Below are positions 1 through 5,646 of a DNA stretch of 5,646 nt, one piece after another. The notes under the pieces are model-generated. The model made no database searches, had not been told where the DNA came from, and saw only the letters and a list, made by a program, of their open reading frames with translations. Each line of letters begins with the position of its first letter. Within the stretch, counting starts at the first letter, position 1. Source of the DNA: Rhodothermaceae bacterium (GTDB lineage Bacteria; Bacteroidota; Rhodothermia; Rhodothermales; Rubricoccaceae); NCBI GenBank assembly GCA_013003465.1, contig JABDIZ010000086.1, forward strand, positions 1 through 5,646. Direction: 5' to 3'. The position numbers and the translations under genes were made by a program.

Positions 1-2411
1 CGGCCACGTGGTACGCCGGGGGCGGCGAGTTCCGAGGCACCGGCGGGTGGACGGGCAGCTACTCGGCCTATTACGCGCTCGGGCTTTACCAGTCCTCGGA
101 TAATGGGGAGTCATGGACGCTGATGCCAAACAGCATCGCGGGCAGTCCGTCGAGCGCCGACGCGGCCTTTGACTTCGTGGCGCGGATGGCGGTTAACCCG
201 GTCACCGGGACGCTCTTCGTGACCAATAACTTCAGCGGCGTCTACCGTGCCGATTCCCAGGACCTCACGGCGTCGTTTCCCCGCGTGCTCGGCAGCCTGA
301 GCGCGCATCAGTACAGCGAGGTCGCGGCGGGGCCGGATGGACGACTCGTCGCGACGCTCTCCACGCTGAATACCTCGGGCGGGCAGTCGGCAGCGGGTGG
401 GGTCTATCTCTCCGAGGATGATGGGCTGACATGGACCGAGATCACGCCTTCGACCTACCCGGCGGTGCACCAGCGCACGCTGATAGCCATCGCGCCCTCG
501 AACCCGGACGTGGCGTACCTCTTAACTCTCGTCTCGCAAAGCCTCACAACCGGAGAGGAGGACTTCCGCTTCCACAAGATCAACCTGACGACCGGCGCGT
601 CGGAGGATCGCTCGGCCAACCTGCCTGACTATCCTGGATCGCGCTTCCACGGCGCTCGGCTCTACAGCTTCCTCAACTACGCGATGGTGCTCGGCGTCAA
701 GCCGGACGATGAAGACTTCGTCGTCGTGGGCGGCATTCAACTCTACCGTTCCACGGATGGCTTTGCCACCCCAATTCCCACCTTCGACGAGGCCAGCATT
801 GGGGGCTACTCGGCGATCCAGGTCATCATCGACCCGGTCTACGCGGACTTCTACCCCAATCACTACATCGACCAGCATGCCGTTGCGTTTGATCCGGCAG
901 ACCCGGAGGTGATGTGGAACGGAAACGATGGCGGGGTTTTCCTGACCCGCAATGTGTCGGATGATGAGGTCGTCTGGGAGAACACCAACGGGGGCGGGCT
1001 CAACGTCGCGCAGGCGTTCACGCTATTCATCAGTGAGGAGGCGGGTGATCCGCGCATCGCGACCGGCTTGCAGGACACCGGCACGTCGTACATCCGCGAC
1101 CTGCGGAGCGACGGGGGGGCTGCAGAGTTTACCCCCGGCGAGCGCATCTTCTTCAACGACGGTGGCTTCGGCTACTTCGGCAGCCAGTACGTCTTCGCGT
1201 CGATCTCGAACGGCCGGTTCAGTCGGCTCAACTACAGCAACGCCGAGCAGACGGAGATCCAGAGTAGCACGGAGGCCGCAAATGGGCAGGGCGGACCTAT
1301 CGGCAATGCGCTGATCGAACTGATGCCCCCCGGAGCCACCGGCTTCAAGTTCTACATCCACCCCCTGCTCATCGACCCCAACGACGGGCAGACGGCCTAC
1401 TACTCCGATGGCGGCACCGGCACGATCACGGCGACGATGTGGCGTAACCCCAACCTGAACGCGCCCAACCCGATTCCGAACTGGCAGCGGCTAGACAACT
1501 TCGCGCTGCCGAGCGGCTACTACTACACCACCTACGGTATTTCGCGGTCCTCGCCGCCGATCCTCTACCTGGGTGCGACGAATACCTTCAACGCAGGCCC
1601 GCCAAGGATCTTCCGTTTGGAGAACGCCAACACGGCTACCGATGGACTTGAAGAGGTTTCGATTCCCAATACCCCGACGGGCGCGTTCGTCCACAGCATC
1701 GCGGTCAACCCCGAGGACGCCGACGAACTCATCGTCGTGCTCTCCAACTTCAACATCCTCGGTCTCTACCACTCGGCGGATGGGGGGCAGACCTACATCG
1801 CCATCGAGGGCAACCTCGCCGGAACGAACAATGACGGTCCGTCGCTCCGCTCGGCCTCCATCCTTCCGCTGACCACTTTCGGCGACGCACGGTCGGTCTA
1901 TTTCGTGGCGACGAGCGTGGGGCTTTTCTCGACGATGGAGTTGGACGGGATGAACACCGTCTGGACCCAGGAGGCGACCGAAATGACGGGGAACGTGATC
2001 GCCAACCACGTCGTCTCGCGCCGGTCGGATGGGCGCGTCGCAGTCGGTACGCACGGGCGCGGAGTCTTCGTAGGGGACGTAGACCCGACCACAGTGGCGA
2101 ACGAGTTCGGTAGCACGACACCGACGGGCTTTGCGCTGGCCCCGGCTGCTCCAAACCCGTTCCGAGGCAGCACGCGCCTCAGCTTCACGCTTCCCGCGCC
2201 GGGCCACGTCAGCCTCACGATCTACGACGTGACGGGGCGGCGAGTGGCTGTTCTGCTAGACGGTGTGCAGCAGGCGGCGGGAACGCATCGCGTAGATCTG
2301 GAGGGCCAAGGGCTGGCGAGCGGTACCTACATCGTCCGATTGGAAGCCGAGGCTGCCGGAGGCGAAGGCCGCCGGTTCGCCGAGACCCAACAGGTGACTC
2401 TCATTCGCTAG
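1..2411 (+). CDS. Secreted Asp-box (BNR/sortilin-like) beta-propeller protein with T9SS type A C-terminal sorting domain, 5'-partial
   Basis: The reading frame is open from base 3 to the TAG at 2409-2411, giving 802 visible residues; the real start and any signal peptide lie upstream. The ATG at 123 is internal, because coding sequence of the same family precedes it: TWYAGGGE near the left edge, then an Asp box SDNGESW at 96-116. Further Asp boxes are SEDDGLTW (411-434) and SADGGQTY (1773-1796), with a degenerate STDG at 750-761 and a NDGGVF stretch near 925. These S-x-D-x-G-x-x-W turns mark the blades of BNR/sortilin-type propellers. The end, from about 2128, holds APNPF, an LTIYDVTGRRV strand, LASGTYIVRL and a final VTLIR. 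This is the pattern of T9SS type A sorting (or FlgD-like Ig) domains, which direct proteins across the outer membrane for release or surface anchoring. No catalytic residues of sialidases could be assigned, so substrate and activity are unknown. Family call is firm; function is not. Confidence 0.88.
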   Translation, partial: ATWYAGGGEFRGTGGWTGSYSAYYALGLYQSSDNGESWTLMPNSIAGSPSSADAAFDFVARMAVNPVTGTLFVTNNFSGVYRADSQDLTASFPRVLGSLSAHQYSEVAAGPDGRLVATLSTLNTSGGQSAAGGVYLSEDDGLTWTEITPSTYPAVHQRTLIAIAPSNPDVAYLLTLVSQSLTTGEEDFRFHKINLTTGASEDRSANLPDYPGSRFHGARLYSFLNYAMVLGVKPDDEDFVVVGGIQLYRSTDGFATPIPTFDEASIGGYSAIQVIIDPVYADFYPNHYIDQHAVAFDPADPEVMWNGNDGGVFLTRNVSDDEVVWENTNGGGLNVAQAFTLFISEEAGDPRIATGLQDTGTSYIRDLRSDGGAAEFTPGERIFFNDGGFGYFGSQYVFASISNGRFSRLNYSNAEQTEIQSSTEAANGQGGPIGNALIELMPPGATGFKFYIHPLLIDPNDGQTAYYSDGGTGTITATMWRNPNLNAPNPIPNWQRLDNFALPSGYYYTTYGISRSSPPILYLGATNTFNAGPPRIFRLENANTATDGLEEVSIPNTPTGAFVHSIAVNPEDADELIVVLSNFNILGLYHSADGGQTYIAIEGNLAGTNNDGPSLRSASILPLTTFGDARSVYFVATSVGLFSTMELDGMNTVWTQEATEMTGNVIANHVVSRRSDGRVAVGTHGRGVFVGDVDPTTVANEFGSTTPTGFALAPAAPNPFRGSTRLSFTLPAPGHVSLTIYDVTGRRVAVLLDGVQQAAGTHRVDLEGQGLASGTYIVRLEAEAAGGEGRRFAETQQVTLIR

Positions 2412-2425
2412 GGTAGCTCTCCGTG

Positions 2426-2457
2426 CCCTTGACAATCGAGGGGAGGCGCTCTAGGTT
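2426..2457 (+). promoter_or_regulatory. Predicted promoter for the padR-permease operon
   Basis: TTGACA at 2429-2434 is a perfect -35 hexamer, followed after 17 bases by TAGGTT at 2452-2457. TAGGTT fits the first six positions of the Bacteroidota -7 element TAnnTTTG. It lies in the 76-base gap after the propeller gene and would start transcription near 2464, about 24 bases before the PadR start codon. The same arrangement recurs at 5297-5329, which strengthens the call. No experimental start site is known. Confidence 0.62.
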
Positions 2458-2487
2458 ACACTACCACTTTTCCTGCTACTCACTACT

Positions 2488-2829
2488 ATGGCTCGTAAAA
2501 AAGGTGACCTACTTCAAGGCACGCTCGATATGCTCATCCTGAAGACGCTCACTTCCGGCCCGATGCATGGCTACGCCATCGTGCGCCGCCTCCAGCAGGT
2601 GTCCGAGGACGTGCTTCAGGTGGAGGAGGGATCGCTCTATCCGGCACTCTACCGAATGGCAGCGAAAGGCTGGATCGAGCCTGAATGGGGGACCTCGGAG
2701 AACAACCGGCGGGCGAAGTTCTACCAGCTGACCCGCGCAGGAAAGCGGCAGCTTCGGGACGAGGTAGCGGCATGGGAGCGCTTCAGTGAGGCGGCGGCGA
2801 AGGTGCTGCTGGCTCCTGGAGGGGCCTGA
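2488..2829 (+). CDS. PadR-family winged-helix transcriptional regulator
   Basis: This 113-residue protein is a short PadR regulator, a dimeric DNA-binding repressor acting in the cytoplasm. It shows the family signature in order: LLQGTLDMLILKTL (residues 8-21), the turn GPMHGYAI (24-31), the recognition-helix region EEGSLYPALYRM (46-57), GWIEPEW (61-67) and the wing strand RRAKFYQLTRAGKRQL (74-89). A C-terminal helix (about 90-108) would serve for dimerisation; the length matches the minimal PadR subfamily. The ATG at 2488 is chosen because MARKKGDLLQGTLD is the usual N-terminus. No Shine-Dalgarno sequence precedes it; the leader is pyrimidine-rich. Its stop is three bases before the permease start, so the two are almost surely co-transcribed. 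PadR genes next to ADOP-type permeases are a recurrent pairing, and autorepression of the operon is the likely control. The ligand is unknown. Confidence 0.93.
   Translation: MARKKGDLLQGTLDMLILKTLTSGPMHGYAIVRRLQQVSEDVLQVEEGSLYPALYRMAAKGWIEPEWGTSENNRRAKFYQLTRAGKRQLRDEVAAWERFSEAAAKVLLAPGGA
2818..2824 (+). promoter_or_regulatory. Ribosome binding site of the permease gene
   Basis: GGAGGGG sits inside the last codons of the PadR gene, with its GGAGG core ending ten bases before the ATG at 2833. It supports that start codon and translation linked to the upstream gene. It is notable because neither promoter-proximal gene (2488 and 5452) has such a site. Confidence 0.6.
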
Positions 2830-2832
2830 TCC

Positions 2833-5289
2833 ATGTTCGGCTTCACGCACTGGCCGCGCCCGCTGACGCCTCGGCACCGCCAGGCGTTCGCCCGCGAGAT
2901 CGAGGAGGAACTGCGGGCGCACCTCGCCCTGCGCACGGAGGACAACCTCCGCGCCGGGATGGCCCCGGACGAAGCCGAGGCCGACGCTCACCGGCGGTTC
3001 GGGGACGTAGGACGCATCCAGGCGGCTTGCCTGCGGGCTGAAGAAGATCACCCGGTTCGTGTTGCTCGGCGGCTCCTCGCGGTCGGCGGGACGCTCACTA
3101 TCGGTTTCGGGCTGATCGCCCTCATCGTCGGGTTGGTCTATACGACATTGCTCAGCCCGCTCCGCTTCGACGAGGCCGACCGGCTGGTTCGCGTGGGGCA
3201 GGGCTGGGACGATGCGGTTGTGCCGCACGAGGATTTCGCCGCGTGGCGTGCTGAGAGCACGAGCTTCGACCGTCTCACCACGTTCGATGCCGTGGATGGC
3301 AACCTGACGGGGGAGGGGCCGCCGGAACGGTTCCGTGCCATGTTGATCGATGATGCCTATTTCGAGGTTTTTGGCGTTGAGCCACTGCTCGGTCGGGTGT
3401 TCGAGCCGAATGAGGTCGGGTTGCAGGCGGCACCGCTGGTGGTGTTGAGCGAGGCACTCTGGGCACGGCGCTACCACCGGGATCCGCTGATCCTCGGGCG
3501 TGAGGTGATCCTTGAGGGGCATCCCTACGTGGTCATCGGCGTGATGCCAGAGGCCGGCCAGCTCTCGCACCGCGTCGATCTATGGGCGGCGCTCCCCTAT
3601 GAGCCCGGTCGTGGGCAGCAGCACTACGTCGCGGGCCGCCTCCGGCCCGGCGTGACCCTGGCCGATGCCCGCGCTGAGATCGGGGCTATTGCAGACCGGA
3701 TGGAAACCGACGGTCCGGGGGTGGTGGCGCACCGTACCCCATTCTATCCCATGCACGAGCTATACGCAGGTCCGGTTCGCCCAACGCTGCTGCTGCTGCT
3801 AGTCGGTGCTGTAGCACTCCTGTTTCTTGTCTGGGCCATAACGTTTCGCCGGGTAGCAGCCCGCGCTGCACAGGATGACCTGCTGGACGATCCCTCGGCG
3901 TGGGCGGAACCACTCGGGGTAGCGGTCGTGGCGGCGCTCCTCGGCCTGGCGCTCGCACGCGGGGTGCGGGAGGCTGTCGTAGGACCTTTGTTTGGACGGT
4001 GGGGACCGCTGTTCGATCATCAGGCCGACGGGCCGGTCGTCCTAGCGGTGCTGGTGCTGGGGATCGGGACGGGAATCGGGCTGCGGTGGGTTCCGCGCTT
4101 GTCCATGCGCCTCCAATTACCTCGCCGAATGCCGTGGATAGAGCCCGGGCTGGTGGCAATGGCGGTCGCTGCCGCCGTTCTGCTGCTTGCCGCATTCGGG
4201 CAGCAGCTACGGCCGTCGCTGGCCGCCGGGTCGGCCGGGTTTGGGTTTGACGAGGAACGGGTGCTTGCAGCGTCGATCTACTACCCGGTGCGAGGCACCG
4301 ATCCTGCGGTTGCCCAGGCGGCCTATGCTTCTCTGCTGGAGCGCGTCGGTGCGTTGCCCGGGGTCGAAGCGGCGAGTGTCGGTCGGGCCTTCCCTTACCG
4401 GACGCGTCAATTTGAGGCGTATCCCGTGGGACTAGATGCCGCGCCGGGCGCGGCGCCTCGCACGTCAGAGCCGGCGCGCTTCGACGCCGTCGCACCAGGG
4501 TACTTCACCACGATGGGCATCTCCCTACTCGAAGGGCGCGCCTTCTCGCAGGAGGACGAAGCGGCTGACGTGGCCGTCATCAACGAGTCGTTTGCCCGAC
4601 GCTCTTGGCCAGGCGAAAGCGCTCTCGGCCGTCGCATCGATATCGGCCTCGACGGGCAGATCCGAACCGTGGTTGGCGTCGTCGGTGATGTGCGGTACTA
4701 CGGTGCTGGGGAGGGCGTGCCCAGCGTGGTCTATGTGCCACATGTTCAGGTGGCGGTACTGCCGATGGAATTGGTTGTGCGAACCCGGAGACCGGAGGGA
4801 GAAGTGACGGGTGAGCTTCAGGCCATCGTGCGCGAGGCGTCGCTCGGCATCCCTGCGCCCGAGGTTCGAAGTGTGGCGGAGCTGCACCGCGAGGCCACAC
4901 GAGAGCAGCGCACGGCGCTCTGGTTGCTGGGGCTGATGGCGCTCGTCGCGCTCGCGGGTGCCATCGGCGGCACCGTCCAGCTTGTGGCCGATCCCCTGCG
5001 CGTGCATCTGCACGGCATCGAGCGTCAGCAGAGGGAGGAACTGCCGACGCGCACCATGCTGTGGCAGGTGTGGCTCCCTGCCCTGCGCGCCGTTGGGATT
5101 GGAGCCGTGCTCGGGATCGGGCTGGTGGCGACGCTGGCGTGGGGGGTGCTCCCCGGTCTGCTCGGCGAGATGGAGGGCCTCGTTATGCTCGGGGCGGCTG
5201 GTGGTGTGGCAGCGGTGATACTGGCGGCGGGCTTGATCCCCGCCTGGCACGCGCTCGGGATCGCCCCGGTCTACCGGGACGAGGCATAA
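2833..5289 (+). CDS. ADOP-type (MacB/FtsX-like) orphan ABC permease with degenerate FtsX loops
   Basis: This 818-residue inner-membrane protein follows the ADOP plan (duplicated FtsX permease without its own ATPase). Residues 16-70 form the soluble permease prefix domain (EIEEELRAHL, GMAPDEAEADAHRRFGD). TM1 is about 81-103, followed by LLSPLRFDEADRLV. MacB-like core 1 spans about 110-310 (FEVFGVEPLLGRVF, VVIGVMP, DLW at 249-251). TM2-4 are about 318-338, 361-375 and 401-418; TM5 about 440-456. Core 2 spans about 466-690 (ALPGVEAASV, PGYFTTMGISLLEGRAF, VAVINESFARRSWPG, TVVGVVGDVRYYG). TM6-8 are about 696-719, 748-773 and 783-803. Length and topology are normal for the family. However, the cytoplasmic loops that usually read like REIAVRxALGA, and the GANTAIF motif of TM1, are not recognisable. 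MacB relatives work with an ABC ATPase as mechanotransmission machines or exporters; none is encoded in the window. Expression probably follows the PadR gene three bases upstream. Substrate unknown. Confidence 0.9.
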   Translation: MFGFTHWPRPLTPRHRQAFAREIEEELRAHLALRTEDNLRAGMAPDEAEADAHRRFGDVGRIQAACLRAEEDHPVRVARRLLAVGGTLTIGFGLIALIVGLVYTTLLSPLRFDEADRLVRVGQGWDDAVVPHEDFAAWRAESTSFDRLTTFDAVDGNLTGEGPPERFRAMLIDDAYFEVFGVEPLLGRVFEPNEVGLQAAPLVVLSEALWARRYHRDPLILGREVILEGHPYVVIGVMPEAGQLSHRVDLWAALPYEPGRGQQHYVAGRLRPGVTLADARAEIGAIADRMETDGPGVVAHRTPFYPMHELYAGPVRPTLLLLLVGAVALLFLVWAITFRRVAARAAQDDLLDDPSAWAEPLGVAVVAALLGLALARGVREAVVGPLFGRWGPLFDHQADGPVVLAVLVLGIGTGIGLRWVPRLSMRLQLPRRMPWIEPGLVAMAVAAAVLLLAAFGQQLRPSLAAGSAGFGFDEERVLAASIYYPVRGTDPAVAQAAYASLLERVGALPGVEAASVGRAFPYRTRQFEAYPVGLDAAPGAAPRTSEPARFDAVAPGYFTTMGISLLEGRAFSQEDEAADVAVINESFARRSWPGESALGRRIDIGLDGQIRTVVGVVGDVRYYGAGEGVPSVVYVPHVQVAVLPMELVVRTRRPEGEVTGELQAIVREASLGIPAPEVRSVAELHREATREQRTALWLLGLMALVALAGAIGGTVQLVADPLRVHLHGIERQQREELPTRTMLWQVWLPALRAVGIGAVLGIGLVATLAWGVLPGLLGEMEGLVMLGAAGGVAAVILAAGLIPAWHALGIAPVYRDEA

Positions 5290-5296
5290 AGGAATA

Positions 5297-5329
5297 CCCT
5301 TGACGCACTAGGGGAGAGAAGCGTAGGTT
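5297..5329 (+). promoter_or_regulatory. Predicted promoter for the downstream exported protein gene
   Basis: TTGACG at 5300-5305 and TAGGTT at 5324-5329 are separated by 18 bases, starting 11 bases after the permease stop codon. The block CCCTTGAC, five bases, AGGGGAG is shared in the same register with the element at 2426-2445. Transcription would start near 5336, leaving a leader of about 115 bases before the ATG at 5452. This makes the last gene a separate transcription unit rather than a third operon member, though read-through is possible because no terminator is visible. Confidence 0.55.
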
Positions 5330-5378
5330 CCCATAGAAAATCTAGGCAAAGAGTCTCGGCCTTGCTCCCGCCGTGCGC

Positions 5379-5396
5379 ATGACCCTGACGCGGTAG
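5379..5396 (+). other. Possible five-codon leader ORF (MTLTR)
   Basis: ATG at 5379-5381 is followed by four sense codons and TAG at 5394-5396, inside the predicted untranslated leader of the last gene. The peptide MTLTR resembles MTLQR, the start of the main protein 73 bases downstream in another frame. There is no ribosome binding site and chance is a fair explanation, so this is only a candidate. Confidence 0.15.
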
Positions 5397-5451
5397 CGTA
5401 TCGCCCCGCTCGCCTCAGATGTCTTCCTCTACGATCTCACCCTGACTCGCC

Positions 5452-5646
5452 ATGACTCTTCAACGCTGTGTCTCGCTCCTCGTGCTTTCCGGCTTGATCA
5501 CCGTGCCGGTATTCGGGCAGATAGTCACGACCATCACCGACGAGTTCGGGGGCAGCGGCGATGTCGCTATCGGACCGGACGGCAACGCCTACGTCGCCGA
5601 CTTTGGGGTGACCCTCAGCAACGCCAATGGCACGACGGTGTACCGC
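5452..5646 (+). CDS. Exported NHL/SMP-30-like beta-propeller protein, 3'-partial
   Basis: The frame is open from ATG at 5452 to the window edge, giving 65 residues. The start is well fixed: an in-frame TGA at 5443-5445 lies just upstream and a signal peptide begins at once. The N-terminus MTLQRC has one Arg, followed by a hydrophobic core VSLLVLSGLITVPV and a likely cleavage site at VFG-Q (around residue 22). Cys6 is too early to be a lipobox cysteine. The mature part contains GDVAIGPDGNAYVADFG (about residues 35-51), the typical blade of NHL or SMP-30/gluconolactonase-like propellers. The protein is therefore probably periplasmic or extracellular; whether it ends in a T9SS sorting domain like the first gene cannot be seen. 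No Shine-Dalgarno sequence precedes the ATG. Its function is unknown. It shares the general theme, a secreted propeller, with the gene at the left edge, but the repeat type differs. Confidence 0.75.
   Translation, partial: MTLQRCVSLLVLSGLITVPVFGQIVTTITDEFGGSGDVAIGPDGNAYVADFGVTLSNANGTTVYR

Noticed and set aside
1491..2207. 238-codon minus-strand open frame opposite the propeller gene
   Set aside because: It overlaps the Asp-box repeats and sorting domain of a clear gene; the product is charged and featureless.
1..2411. Assignment of the first gene as a sialidase because of its Asp boxes
   Set aside because: Asp boxes are structural turns found in many propellers. The sialidase arginine triad and FRIP motif were not seen, so enzymatic activity is not supported.
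2509..3570. 353-codon open frame on the minus strand across the PadR gene and the first third of the permease
   Set aside because: Both plus-strand genes it overlaps have clear family signatures. The antisense product is Arg/Pro/His-rich with no recognisable motif, as expected from codon bias in GC-rich DNA.
3686..4495. 269-codon minus-strand open frame opposite the permease
   Set aside because: The composition is dominated by Arg, Pro and Ala, with no domain, and it lies entirely opposite a well-supported gene.
4525..5250. 241-codon minus-strand open frame opposite the permease C-terminal half
   Set aside because: It mirrors the plus-strand codon pattern, shows no motif and no promoter, and is opposite the conserved second MacB-like core.
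2833..5289. Naming the permease macB or ftsX
   Set aside because: It lacks the N-terminal ATPase domain of MacB and has the duplicated layout and prefix domain of ADOP proteins, which FtsX does not have.
5388..5399. Small inverted repeat ACGC-ggta-GCGT as a terminator for the permease operon
   Set aside because: The stem is only four pairs, no T-run follows, and it lies about 100 bases after the stop codon and downstream of the next predicted promoter.

Overview
The window is GC-rich bacterial DNA with every recognisable gene on the plus strand. The best guess at lineage is a high-GC member of the Bacteroidota/Rhodothermota side of the tree (Salinibacter, Rubricoccus or Rubrivirga-like). Three things point there: a type IX secretion (T9SS) C-terminal sorting domain on the first protein, promoter -10 hexamers of the form TAGGTT that fit the TAnnTTTG pattern of that group, and the lack of Shine-Dalgarno sequences before promoter-proximal genes. 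This placement is inference, not a database match.

Layout. Bases 1-2411 hold the 3' part of a large secreted beta-propeller protein with Asp-box (BNR/sortilin-like) repeats, ending in a T9SS type A sorting domain; its start lies upstream of the window. A 76-base gap carries a promoter-like element. Then comes a compact two-gene unit: a PadR-family winged-helix repressor (2488-2829) and, three bases after its stop codon, an 818-residue permease of the ADOP/MacB-FtsX type (2833-5289) with eight predicted membrane helices and two MacB-like periplasmic core domains. A 162-base intergenic leader with a second promoter-like element follows. The last 195 bases are the beginning of another exported protein (5452 to beyond the end) with a signal peptide and an NHL/SMP-30-like propeller repeat.

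How the parts may work together. PadR plus an orphan FtsX-type permease is a known pairing; the PadR protein probably represses its own operon and so the permease. No ABC ATPase is visible in the window. The two flanking genes encode extracellular propeller proteins and need not be linked in function to the permease.

The most notable points are two: the FtsX cytoplasmic-loop signatures of the permease are almost erased although its periplasmic domains are well kept, and the two intergenic regions carry closely matching promoter elements (CCCTTGAC, five bases, AGGGGAG, six or seven bases, TAGGTT). I found no mobile element, CRISPR array, tRNA, rRNA or convincing terminator, and no clear new biological system.
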